A stretch of 64,000 bases of DNA from Croceicoccus sp. Ery15 (GTDB lineage Bacteria > Pseudomonadota > Alphaproteobacteria > Sphingomonadales > Sphingomonadaceae): NCBI RefSeq assembly GCF_020985305.1, contig NZ_CP087588.1:2282501-2346500 (forward strand), in the 5' to 3' direction. Shown here piece by piece: positions 25,018 to 33,366 of this stretch. Numbering within the stretch: position 1 is the stretch's first letter; each line of letters opens with the position of its first letter. A program made the position numbers and the translations under genes. Under the pieces are notes generated by a model, which made no database searches, was not told the DNA's origin, and saw nothing but the letters and a program-made list of their open reading frames with translations.

Positions 25018-25290
25018 ATGACCGGTTCGACGACGAAAGGCTCGATACTTGCCTGGGGCTGGGCTCTCAGCTTCTTCCTCCTAATTTCCTATCTGCTCTG
25101 CGTGGCCTTCGGCCTCATTGCCCCTGAGACCTTCCATATGCACGAAGCATGGGCACCGTTGTTGCCGGGCTTCGATTGGTTGTCTTGGCCAGGCTTCTTC
25201 GCCGGGGCTATCGGCAGCTTCCTTTATGGCTGGTATATTGCGATCCTCGGGGTCCCGCTCGTCCGCTATTTCAGGAAAAGGATCGGGTGA
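25018..25290 (+). CDS. DUF5676 small membrane protein
   Basis: 90 residues with two long hydrophobic helices (about 10-33 and 57-80) and a basic tail RYFRKRIG. The stretch WAPLLPGFDWLSWPGFFAG and the overall pattern match DUF5676 proteins found in copper and silver clusters; function unknown. The start has GGAG 8 nt upstream. Placed directly after the CsoR operator, it is probably first in the copper-export transcript. Confidence 0.78.
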   Translation: MTGSTTKGSILAWGWALSFFLLISYLLCVAFGLIAPETFHMHEAWAPLLPGFDWLSWPGFFAGAIGSFLYGWYIAILGVPLVRYFRKRIG

Positions 25291-25347
25291 AGAACCGGCG
25301 GTGTGATTTTATCTCCTGCCGCGAACTTCGCACAGGCCGTATAGCTC

Positions 25348-26187
25348 ATGACAAAGTACAGCTTTCCCTCTTCCGGTTCGTCTTTCAGCAAGAAAAGCGA
25401 TCCGGCCCTGCATACGGTTATCGGGGCAGTGCTGGGCGTCTTAATCCTTCATCCGCTCACGGCGCTCGTTTACGGGTCCGGAGGGGCAGGAGCGGCGAGC
25501 GTGCCATTTGCTGAGCAGTTGGGCCTGGCGGTCGATCGACTGGGCGCGGCATTTGAAATCGAAATGCTGCCCATGAGCCTGGTTTTCGCGGTGATCGGCG
25601 GCGCAATCGGCCTGGCTTTTGGTCTTTATCATCTGCGGCTGATGGCCGATCGCCAGACAATCCGCACTTTGGAGCACCAACTGGCCGAAGAGTTGCCGCT
25701 GCTTATCGCTCGCGGCGAGGGTGCGCAGCTGGAATTCAAATCATCGCTGCGCTGGGATACGCGCCAGCAGCGCGCAAATCGCAGCCTTCAGCAGGTCGTG
25801 GTCAGGACGATTGCCGGATTTCTCAACAATGATGGCGGTACGCTGCTCATCGGCATCGACGATAACGGACAGATCTTGGGAATCGAAGCGGATCTGAAGA
25901 CTCTCAAACACCCCAATAGGGACGGGTTCGAGCGCGTGCTGATGGACGCGATACGATCAGGCCTGGGCGGTAATGCCTGCGCCTTGGTTCATTGCTATTT
26001 TCATGATCTCGATGGCCGAACCATTTGCCGGGTCATCGCTGAAAAGAGCTTCGAGCCGATCTATTTTCTCGACAATGGTGTGGCACGCTTCATGCTCCGC
26101 GCCGGCAACAGCACACGAGAGTTGGATGTGCGCGAAGCGCACGCTCACCTGTCACAGCGCGGGAAACAGCATGCGCGGCAGGCTTGA
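25348..26187 (+). CDS. Membrane protein with AlbA_2 (Schlafen-type) domain
   Basis: 279 residues. Two predicted helices (about 22-42 and 75-95) anchor the N-terminus, with the intervening loop outside. The C-terminal half is an AlbA_2 domain: GEGAQLEFKSSLRWD, then GFLNNDGGTLLIGIDDNG and ICRVIAEKSFEPIYF. AlbA_2 domains bind nucleic acid in soluble regulators and Schlafen-like proteins; here the domain is membrane-tethered. It lies between DUF5676 and the copper ATPase on the same strand. The role is unknown. Confidence 0.75.
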   Translation: MTKYSFPSSGSSFSKKSDPALHTVIGAVLGVLILHPLTALVYGSGGAGAASVPFAEQLGLAVDRLGAAFEIEMLPMSLVFAVIGGAIGLAFGLYHLRLMADRQTIRTLEHQLAEELPLLIARGEGAQLEFKSSLRWDTRQQRANRSLQQVVVRTIAGFLNNDGGTLLIGIDDNGQILGIEADLKTLKHPNRDGFERVLMDAIRSGLGGNACALVHCYFHDLDGRTICRVIAEKSFEPIYFLDNGVARFMLRAGNSTRELDVREAHAHLSQRGKQHARQA

Positions 26188-26333
26188 AATGATCCTCTGC
26201 CATAAATCGGCAGGTCGGGTTGACCTCGTTCCCCGTTTCACGCTGTCACTTTCAGTGGCGCACGCCGCCTGTCAGCTCGGTTCGGCCTTGTCGGCGGAAC
26301 GTTGGCACACCTTTGGCCAGATCCAGGGAGACT

Positions 26334-28547
26334 ATGATGGACCATTCTAATTGCAGCCATAGCGGCCACGGCGAGGCCGTTGCTGGCGATGATGGGCGCT
26401 ACGATCTCGTTCCCGCTGGTTATGACGGACCGGTTTATACGTGCCCCATGCACCCGCAGGTCCGGCAGCCGAAGATGGGGTCGTGCCCGATCTGCGGCAT
26501 GGGACTCGAACTCGAATCCGCGGCCATGGTCGATGACGGACCGAACCCGGAGCTCGTCGACTTCACGAGGCGTTTCTGGGTCGGCGCCATCCTCACCTTG
26601 CCGCTGCTTGTTCTCACGATGGGCCCCTATGTGGGCTGGCCGGGCGTGCGCGAAATATTCGGCGAGCGGACCACCTTGTGGATTGAACTGGTGCTCGGCA
26701 CCCCGGTCGTGTTGTGGAGCGGATGGCCATTTCTCGAACGAGGCTGGAATTCGTTCCGCACCTGGAACCTCAACATGTTCTCGCTCATCGGCATGGGCGT
26801 TCTCGCCGCATGGATATTCAGTGTCGTCGCCGTCCTGGCACCGGACATCTTCCCCGACGGCTTTCGCGATCCGGAGGGGCATGTCGGCGTCTATTTCGAA
26901 GCTGCGGCCGTAATCGTCACGCTTGTGCTCCTCGGCCAAGTCATGGAGCTGCGCGCGCGTGAAGGCACCGGTAAGGCCATTCGCGCTCTCCTTGATCTTG
27001 CAGCCAAAACCGCGCGCGTCATCAGGGCAGACGGCACTGAAGAAGAAATCCCCCTTGAGCACGTGGCTGTTGGCGACCAATTGCGGGTCCGCCCAGGCGA
27101 CAAGGTGCCCGTTGACGGTGTAGTGCTCAAAGGCCGCTCGTCGATCGACGAAAGCATGATCACCGGTGAACCAGTCCCGGTCGAAAAGGTCGAGGGCGAC
27201 GCCGTGACCGGGGCAACGATCAACGGAACAGGCAGCCTGGTGATCGAAGCGAAACGTGTCGGATCAGACACCATGCTCGCGCAGATCGTGGAAATGGTTG
27301 CGGCCGCACAGCGCTCGCGCGCGCCGATCCAGAAGTACGCCGACAAGGTGGCCGGCATGTTCGTCCCCGCGGTTATCGGCATAGCCGTGCTCGCCTTCAT
27401 CGCCTGGGCGATCTGGGGCCCCGCACCAGCGCTTGCCTATGCCCTCATTGCTGCAGTTGCGGTACTGATCATCGCCTGCCCCTGCGCTCTCGGTCTGGCG
27501 ACGCCGATGTCGATCATGACCGCGACAGGAAGAGGGGCTCAAGCGGGCGTTTTGATCAAGAATGCCGAAGCGCTCGAGCGGTTCGAGAAAATCGACACGC
27601 TGATCGTCGACAAGACGGGTACGCTGACCGAGGGGCGCCCACGGCTCGTCGCGGTCATGCCCGAGGAGGGTCACGATGAAATCGAGGTGCTGAGCCTGGC
27701 GGCGTCGCTCGAACGCGGCTCTGAGCACCCGCTCGCAGAAGCGATCGTCCGCGGCGCCGAAGAACGCGGCGTCGCGATGGAAACCGCCAGCGAGTTCGAG
27801 GCCGTAACCGGCAAAGGCGTCATGGGCACGGTCTCCGGTAAACGCGTCGCGCTTGGCAACCTCGCGCTCCTGACAGACCTTGGTTTGGAAGGTGCCGCGC
27901 TCAGCGAAAAGGCGAATGCGCGCCGCGACGAAGGCGAAACCGTCATGTTCGTGATCGTTGCGGGCAAAATTGCCGGCCTCATCAGCGTTGCCGACCCGGT
28001 CAAGGAAACCACTCCAGCGGCCATCGCGGACCTCCACAAGCTCGGCCTTACAATCATCATGGCGACGGGCGACAATGAACGGACTGCGCAGGCGGTTGCC
28101 GCCCGGCTCGGTATCGACGACATCCGCGCGGGCGTGCTTCCCGAGGACAAGGCGCGGCTCATCCGCGAATTGCAGGAAGGCGGTGCAAAGGTGGCGATGG
28201 CCGGCGACGGGGTCAATGACGCTCCGGCGCTGGCCCAAGCCGATGTCGGCATTGCGATGGGAACCGGCGCGGACGTCGCGATCGAAAGTGCGGGGATCAC
28301 GCTCGTCAAAGGCAATCTCGACGGGATCGTCCGGGCCCGCAAGCTTGCCCGGGCTACGATGCGCAATATTCGGCAAAATCTGTTTTTCGCACTGATCTAC
28401 AACGCGTCGGGCGTGCCCGTCGCGGCCGGTGTCCTGTATCCTTTCTTCGGCATCCTGATTGGGCCGATGTTCGCCGCCTTCGCGATGAGTGCGTCCTCCA
28501 TATCGGTGGTCCTGAACTCGCTCAGGCTTCGTAGCGCGAAGCTGTGA
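26334..28547 (+). CDS. Copper-exporting P1B-type ATPase
   Basis: 737 residues from ATG 26334 (RBS AGGGAG). A His-rich N-terminus leads to a heavy-metal-binding domain of the YHS-like kind ([25 protein letters not shown]) instead of the usual CxxC HMA. Eight membrane helices carry the CPC motif at Cys382-Pro-Cys384 ([13 protein letters not shown]). Other marks: TGE in [11 protein letters not shown], phosphorylated Asp426 in [16 protein letters not shown], and [14 protein letters not shown]. It pumps Cu(I) from the cytoplasm. It lies third in the putative CsoR-controlled run. Confidence 0.94.
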   Translation: MMDHSNCSHSGHGEAVAGDDGRYDLVPAGYDGPVYTCPMHPQVRQPKMGSCPICGMGLELESAAMVDDGPNPELVDFTRRFWVGAILTLPLLVLTMGPYVGWPGVREIFGERTTLWIELVLGTPVVLWSGWPFLERGWNSFRTWNLNMFSLIGMGVLAAWIFSVVAVLAPDIFPDGFRDPEGHVGVYFEAAAVIVTLVLLGQVMELRAREGTGKAIRALLDLAAKTARVIRADGTEEEIPLEHVAVGDQLRVRPGDKVPVDGVVLKGRSSIDESMITGEPVPVEKVEGDAVTGATINGTGSLVIEAKRVGSDTMLAQIVEMVAAAQRSRAPIQKYADKVAGMFVPAVIGIAVLAFIAWAIWGPAPALAYALIAAVAVLIIACPCALGLATPMSIMTATGRGAQAGVLIKNAEALERFEKIDTLIVDKTGTLTEGRPRLVAVMPEEGHDEIEVLSLAASLERGSEHPLAEAIVRGAEERGVAMETASEFEAVTGKGVMGTVSGKRVALGNLALLTDLGLEGAALSEKANARRDEGETVMFVIVAGKIAGLISVADPVKETTPAAIADLHKLGLTIIMATGDNERTAQAVAARLGIDDIRAGVLPEDKARLIRELQEGGAKVAMAGDGVNDAPALAQADVGIAMGTGADVAIESAGITLVKGNLDGIVRARKLARATMRNIRQNLFFALIYNASGVPVAAGVLYPFFGILIGPMFAAFAMSASSISVVLNSLRLRSAKL

Positions 28548-28589
28548 ACATCCAGCAATCGACAGACACCATCCCTAAATTCTGCCCGA

Positions 28590-28613
28590 GCGCCTGCACG
28601 CTACGGCAGGCGC
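28590..28613. terminator. Hairpin after the copper ATPase
   Basis: GCGCCTGC pairs with GCAGGCGC across an 8-nt loop, 42 nt after the ATPase stop. No T-tract follows, so it could equally be a stability element. Confidence 0.4.
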
Positions 28614-28665
28614 GGTCGCGGGCGGAAGATGTATCTGCGATGCAAGCCAAAGAAAGGATAACCGC

Positions 28666-30039
28666 ATGGATACCCATTCGGCGCACGAAGACAGCCTGAA
28701 CAAGGGCAGCATCACCCTGCTTGGCGGCGTTGCCATGGGGACCGGAGTCATGATCGGAGCCGGCATTTTTGCGCTCACCGGTCAGATCGCGGAGCTTGCC
28801 GGCCCTCTCTTCCCCCTCTCCTTCGTCGCAGGCGCGCTCATCACCGCGCTCGCATCATACAGCTACATCAAGATGTCGAATGCCTGGCCATCGTCGGGTG
28901 GCATCGCGATGATCCTGCAAAAGGCCTATGGTCCGGGTGTCGTCGCGGCCTCCGCATCAGTGCTGATGGCCATGTCGATGGTTATCAATGAGAGCCTGGT
29001 GGCGCGAACCTTCGCGACCTATGCGCTGCGTCCGTTTGGGCTCGAAGAAAACGCATTGCTGATATCGGGCTTGGCGCTGGGACTCATCGTTTTCGCCTAT
29101 CTGGTCAACGCCGCGGGCAATAGATCGGTAAGCGGGTTTTCGCTCGTTATGTCGGCGATAAAGGTTGGCGGGATAGCGGTGTTCGCAGTTGCGGCGATCT
29201 GGGCCAGCGGACTGTTCGCAGGCGCCTTTACCGAGCCTGCTTCCTTGTCGAACGGCGAAGCATTGCTCGCTTCGGTGGCCTTCTCGATCCTTGCATTCAA
29301 GGGGTTTACAACCATCACCAACAGTGGCGGAGAAATCGTCGATCCGCACAAGAATGTCGGTCGCACAATCATGATCTCGATTGCCGTGTGCATCGTGGTT
29401 TATCTGCTCGTCGCCTTGGCCGTTGGCTCCAGTCTCAGCATCGGCGAGATCGTTCAGGCGCGTGACTATTCCCTGGCCGCGGCAGCGCGCCCCGCATTGG
29501 GAGATCTCGGGTTCTATTTCACCGTAGCGATTGCCATCTCGGCGACTACGTCGGGGGTCATTGCGAGCGTGTTCGCCGTCTCGCGGATGCTGACAATGCT
29601 GACCGAGATGAAGATGATCCCCCACAGCCATTTCGGAATGAAGGGCGGCATCCGTAGCCACATGCTGGTCTATACGGTCGTCATAGCCGGCACACTGGCG
29701 GTCCTGTTCGACCTTTCCCGCATCGCCTCGCTCGGCGCCTTCTTCTACCTTGTCATGGACATGCTCGTCCATTGGGGCGTGTTTCGCAGTCTTCGCAAAA
29801 AGATCGGCGCCCGCGCTTCCGTCCTGCTCACCGCGCTGGCGGCCGACGCCGTTGTGCTCGCCGCATTTACGGCCGCCAAACTCAAGAGCGATCCGGCCGT
29901 GGTTGCCTATGCGGTGATCGGAATCGCGGCCGTGTTCGTGGCGGAATGGATATTTCTGTCCGGCCAGCGCAGGGAGACGAACACAGATTCTATTGAAAAC
30001 AAGGTCGAGAGCGGGAGCGGCGATCACGACCGTCCTTGA
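28666..30039 (+). CDS. APC-superfamily permease
   Basis: 457 residues with about twelve membrane helices. The first carries the APC signature GTGVMIGAGIFALTGQIAEL; helix 6 region has SVAFSILAFKGFTTITNSGG followed by EIVDPHKNVGRT, the usual amino-acid/polyamine permease pattern. The substrate is not readable. It lies between the copper ATPase and the glutaredoxin operon, on the same strand but separated by hairpins on both sides. Homologues sit in metal-resistance islands of sphingomonads as far as I recall, but a direct metal role is unsupported. Confidence 0.83.
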   Translation: MDTHSAHEDSLNKGSITLLGGVAMGTGVMIGAGIFALTGQIAELAGPLFPLSFVAGALITALASYSYIKMSNAWPSSGGIAMILQKAYGPGVVAASASVLMAMSMVINESLVARTFATYALRPFGLEENALLISGLALGLIVFAYLVNAAGNRSVSGFSLVMSAIKVGGIAVFAVAAIWASGLFAGAFTEPASLSNGEALLASVAFSILAFKGFTTITNSGGEIVDPHKNVGRTIMISIAVCIVVYLLVALAVGSSLSIGEIVQARDYSLAAAARPALGDLGFYFTVAIAISATTSGVIASVFAVSRMLTMLTEMKMIPHSHFGMKGGIRSHMLVYTVVIAGTLAVLFDLSRIASLGAFFYLVMDMLVHWGVFRSLRKKIGARASVLLTALAADAVVLAAFTAAKLKSDPAVVAYAVIGIAAVFVAEWIFLSGQRRETNTDSIENKVESGSGDHDRP

Positions 30040-30081
30040 GCGCAACATTGGCTGTTTGGCAGCTCAGATAAATATTTTTGA

Positions 30082-30106
30082 GGCGGCGCCGTAATTTCGC
30101 GCCGCC
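30082..30106 (+). terminator. Hairpin after the APC permease
   Basis: GGCGGCGC pairs with GCGCCGCC across a 9-nt loop, 42 nt after the permease stop. A short T-rich stretch (CTTTATT) follows about 8 nt later. The rest of 30040-30334 holds no gene I can support. Confidence 0.5.
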
Positions 30107-30334
30107 CCGCCCGTCTTTATTCATTCGGCTGCAATCGGAATACCGGAAGTTTGTCCATCTTGTCCGTACCAGGCCGCGCGATCGACCGGCAGAAAGAGAT
30201 TCGCGGGAGGAATGTCGGCGATTGCGACAAACATCGTTTCTCTTTCGAAGAACGATGAAACGAAAACGCGAAACGAACATTGGAATTGAACAAGCAGCCC
30301 CAGGCTGTGCGTGTGAACAAGGGGCTGTAAAGGC

Positions 30335-31078
30335 ATGAAAACTGCGAGTGTTTACCGGATGGTGATGGAGGATCATGTCTGTCCCTATGGCATCAAAACG
30401 GTCGATCTTCTCAAGCGGCAAGGCTTCGAGGTCGACGATCATCACCTGACCAGCAGGGAGGAAACCGACGCGTTCAAGGACAAGCACGACGTCGAGACCA
30501 CGCCGCAGACCTTTATGGAAGGCAAGCGCATTGGCGGCTATGACGATGTCCGCGAGTTCTTCGGCAAAAGCCGCTCGCAGCCCGAGGAAGGCGAAACCAG
30601 CTATCAGCCTGTCATTGCGATTTTCGCGGTCGCGCTGCTGCTCGCGCTCGGGCTGAGCTGGGCGTTTTTTGACGACCTCTTCACCGTTCGGGCCGCGGAG
30701 TGGTTCGTCAGCCTCTCGATGACCTTGCTCGCCGTCCAGAAGCTTCAGGACGTGCGCAGTTTCTCGACCATGTTCCTCAACTACGATCTACTCGCACGGC
30801 GCTGGGTGCCCTATGGCTTCGTCTATCCGTTCGGCGAAGCCGCTGCCGGCATTCTCATGACCGCGGGCGCACTGACCTGGCTTTCTGCCCCGCTGGCATT
30901 ATTCATCGGCACCGTCGGCGCTGTCAGCGTCTTCAAGGCTGTCTACATCGACAAGCGTGAGCTCAAATGCGCTTGCGTCGGAGGTAGCAGCAACGTCCCG
31001 CTCGGTTTCGTCTCGCTGACAGAGAACCTGTTCATGATGGGGATGGGGCTCTGGATGGGTCTCAAGGTCTTTACATGA
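30335..31078 (+). CDS. Glutaredoxin fused to MauE/DoxX-like membrane domain
   Basis: 247 residues. The N-terminal glutaredoxin (about 1-80) has the active site CPYG at residues 16-19 and the cis-proline loop TTPQTFMEGKRIGGYDD. The C-terminal part (about 90-247) has four membrane helices of the MauE/DoxX type and a conserved KCACVGGSS pair of Cys before the last helix. Such fusions may pass thiol redox equivalents across the membrane to periplasmic or secreted metal-binding proteins. It is first in a four-gene set joined by ATGA overlaps. Confidence 0.85.
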   Translation: MKTASVYRMVMEDHVCPYGIKTVDLLKRQGFEVDDHHLTSREETDAFKDKHDVETTPQTFMEGKRIGGYDDVREFFGKSRSQPEEGETSYQPVIAIFAVALLLALGLSWAFFDDLFTVRAAEWFVSLSMTLLAVQKLQDVRSFSTMFLNYDLLARRWVPYGFVYPFGEAAAGILMTAGALTWLSAPLALFIGTVGAVSVFKAVYIDKRELKCACVGGSSNVPLGFVSLTENLFMMGMGLWMGLKVFT

Positions 31079-31488
31079 TCCTCGGTTTAATCCTGGCGAC
31101 CTCGCTGTTCCTGATATCGGTGGGCTCGCACCTCGTCATACTGAATGCGGGCCATACGCTGCTCGAGCAAAACTGCAGCCTTCTGCACAAGCTGGGCATC
31201 GCGCTGCTCGTTCTTTTCTCGCATCTGACCGTAGCGGCGTTCTTCGCCGCCGGCTTCTGGATCGGCGAGGAGCTGGGTCTGGGCGGCTTCCGGCAGGCCG
31301 GCGCGATGACCGCGATGGACTATTTCTATTTTTCTCTGATCAACGTGACGACGCTTGGTTTGGCGGACATTTTCCCAACCGAGCACCTGCGGGTTCTCGC
31401 CGGCGTCGAGGCCCTCACCGGCTTCGCTCTCATCAGCTGCTCGGCGCAGCTATTCTGGACCATGATGCACAAAGGAGAAGAAGCATGA
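31075..31488 (+). CDS. Two-helix ion-channel-like membrane protein
   Basis: 137 residues. Three or four hydrophobic segments; the second half has the layout of Ion_trans_2 pores: an outer helix, a pore loop with NVTTLGLADIFPTEHLRV, and an inner helix (GVEALTGFALISCSAQLFW). Potassium channels have TTLGYGD here; the filter Tyr-Gly is replaced by Leu-Ala, so ion choice may differ. Start and stop both overlap neighbours by 4 nt. Its place with a glutaredoxin fusion and DUF305 is unusual. Confidence 0.75.
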   Translation: MILGLILATSLFLISVGSHLVILNAGHTLLEQNCSLLHKLGIALLVLFSHLTVAAFFAAGFWIGEELGLGGFRQAGAMTAMDYFYFSLINVTTLGLADIFPTEHLRVLAGVEALTGFALISCSAQLFWTMMHKGEEA

Positions 31489-32012
31489 CCGAAAAGACGA
31501 CCCACTCGGACAAGGGAGGGGGCGGCAACTACTGGCGGTTCATGGCCATGGTATCGACTTCGACCGTCATCATGTTCTTCCTGATGTATGCCAACACCTT
31601 CACCATTGACGATGTCTTCTGGAGTGAAACGCGCTTCTGGATGATGTTTGTCATGGGCGCGATGATGATGGTCGTCATGCTCCTCTTCATGTGGGGCATG
31701 TACAAGGACCGGACCAAGAATTTTATCATTCTGGGCGTCGGCGCCTTTGTGTTCGCGCTCGCACTTTGGCTGGTACGCAGCCAGACCACCGTCGACGACA
31801 CCGAATATATGGCAGCGATGATCCCGCACCACTCGATCGCGATCATGACCAGCGAACGGGCGAGCCTGAAAGATCCGCGCGTTCGCGAACTCGCCAAGGC
31901 AATCATCGTCGCCCAGCGCCGCGAGATCGCCGAGATGAAATATCTCATAGACGATATCGAGCAGAACGGTCCTCGGACCGAAGAACGCCTGCCCGAGGAG
32001 ATGCAGCCATGA
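31485..32012 (+). CDS. DUF305 membrane protein
   Basis: 175 residues. Three N-terminal helices (about 17-40, 49-70 and 77-97), rich in Met on the membrane side (FWMMFVMGAMMMVVMLLFMW), are followed by a DUF305 ferritin-like helical domain: EYMAAMIPHHSIAIMTSERA and IIVAQRREIAEMKYLIDDI. The His-His and Met positions are likely copper ligands. The family is common in copper and silver loci. Start overlaps the channel gene, and the stop overlaps the lipoprotein gene. Confidence 0.85.
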   Translation: MTEKTTHSDKGGGGNYWRFMAMVSTSTVIMFFLMYANTFTIDDVFWSETRFWMMFVMGAMMMVVMLLFMWGMYKDRTKNFIILGVGAFVFALALWLVRSQTTVDDTEYMAAMIPHHSIAIMTSERASLKDPRVRELAKAIIVAQRREIAEMKYLIDDIEQNGPRTEERLPEEMQP

Positions 32013-32497
32013 ACAAGATAGCTTTAACGGCGCTCATCGCGCTGCCGCTCGCCGCCTGCAATTCGAACACCGCTCCGGGCAACGACCGCGAAGCCCAGCT
32101 CGACCCGCCTGCCACTGCCGCGCCGATCGAGGACGCGGCCAGTGCACTGGCAAATGTTGACCCGGGCCTCATGCTTCCCGGGACTATGAATGACGCGGAC
32201 CTTGCTGCTCTGGGCGCAGGACAGGCCTGCCAGTTTCGTCTGACCGAAGTAGCCTTTCCCTCGTTTGTATATGACGGCGACGGGGGCGGTGCGATCAAGA
32301 TCAATGGCAAATTGATCCCCGTCACCGCCGATGGCCCCGGCAGCTATTCGAATGGCGAGCTTCGGATCAGGACCCGTGTACTGGATGATGAAGGCGATGC
32401 GGGTCTGCAAATGCAGGAGATGATCGTCGTCGGACCCCGGATGAAGGACGAGTTCGGGTTCTGGGGATATACCACCTGTCCGGCAGGCGGAGCCTGA
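32009..32497 (+). CDS. Predicted lipoprotein of unknown function
   Basis: 162 residues. The start ATG overlaps the DUF305 stop. The signal ends in the lipobox LPLAAC (Cys18), so it should be lipid-anchored. The mature part is acidic and proline-rich at first, then forms a compact domain with CQFRLTEVAFPSFVYDGDGG and the closing GFWGYTTCPAGG; two Cys (about 77 and 158) could form a disulfide. I do not recognise a named family with confidence. Operon position ties it to the redox/DUF305 set. Confidence 0.72.
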   Translation: MNKIALTALIALPLAACNSNTAPGNDREAQLDPPATAAPIEDAASALANVDPGLMLPGTMNDADLAALGAGQACQFRLTEVAFPSFVYDGDGGGAIKINGKLIPVTADGPGSYSNGELRIRTRVLDDEGDAGLQMQEMIVVGPRMKDEFGFWGYTTCPAGGA

Positions 32498-32590
32498 TAC
32501 TGGCAGGGCGCATGGGCGGGCCGTTGGCTACCCCGTGCGCCCGCAGCTCCTCCGTTCGTCGCCCTCACCAGTCTTAACAGGAACAAGCAG

Positions 32591-33295
32591 ATGACCGATA
32601 CGAGGCCCATCGCTGTCTTCGGTGCAGGCGGGAAGACCGGCACCGAGCTATTGCGGCGTGCCCTTGCGCGGGACATACCGATCCGCGCCTTCGAACACAC
32701 CGTGCCCGGGCCAGACGAGCGGGTGGGCGACTTCGAATATATCGAATGCGATGTGCTGTCGGATGATTTCGCGGGCGATCTCGATGGCTGCCGCGCGGTT
32801 ATCTCGACGCTCGGTGTCGCTTTCGGTCCGGGCAATGCGATCGATCCACCGCCGCTCTATTCCGATGGCACGCGCAACCTGCTCGGGGCGATGGCACAAG
32901 CGAAGATCGACCGCATTGCCGTGATCTCCGCTGCCTTCGTCGAACATCAGTCGAGCGTTCCGGCGTGGTTTGAGCTCACCGCCAAGCCTGCATTGTTCAA
33001 TATACTCGAGCAGATGCGCGCCATGGAAGCGATGCTCAGCGACGCCCAAGGCATCAAATGGACGGCCGCACGACCGGGCTGGCTCCTGGATGAGCCTTAC
33101 ACCGGCGATGCCGTCATTTCGGACGAACGCTTGGCAGAAGGCTGTTTCCGATGCCGTCATGCAGATCTCGCGGCAAGCCTCCTCGACTTCGTGTGCGAAG
33201 ACATCTGGATCAACGCAAAACCTGCCATCGGCAGGCCCGAAGCCGAACAGTTCGAAAGTCCTGCCGCCATCAAGGCCGAACTCGGTATCGATTAA
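32591..33295 (+). CDS. NAD(P)-binding Rossmann protein (NmrA/SDR-a type)
   Basis: 234 residues. N-terminal FGAGGKTGTELLRRAL is the glycine-rich dinucleotide loop (GxGGxTG), followed by the second-strand region ECDVLSDDFAGDLDGC and AVISTLGVAFGPG. The catalytic Tyr-x3-Lys of classical SDRs is absent, as in atypical NmrA-like members that sense or use NAD(P). It lies 93 nt after the lipoprotein and 71 nt before the MBL-rhodanese gene. Possibly a redox sensor or a quinone reductase; the substrate is unknown. Confidence 0.78.
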   Translation: MTDTRPIAVFGAGGKTGTELLRRALARDIPIRAFEHTVPGPDERVGDFEYIECDVLSDDFAGDLDGCRAVISTLGVAFGPGNAIDPPPLYSDGTRNLLGAMAQAKIDRIAVISAAFVEHQSSVPAWFELTAKPALFNILEQMRAMEAMLSDAQGIKWTAARPGWLLDEPYTGDAVISDERLAEGCFRCRHADLAASLLDFVCEDIWINAKPAIGRPEAEQFESPAAIKAELGID

Positions 33296-33366
33296 ACGGC
33301 GTATCATTTTTCGACTTGTGACGGGCCCGCACGTTACAAGTTTTGAGCAACAGACAAGGAAGTCGT

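Noticed and set aside
30075..30106. TTTTTGAGGCGG as a fifth sigma-type promoter
   Set aside because: The G-run is broken and no CGTA box lies 13 nt downstream; it is part of a terminator-like hairpin.
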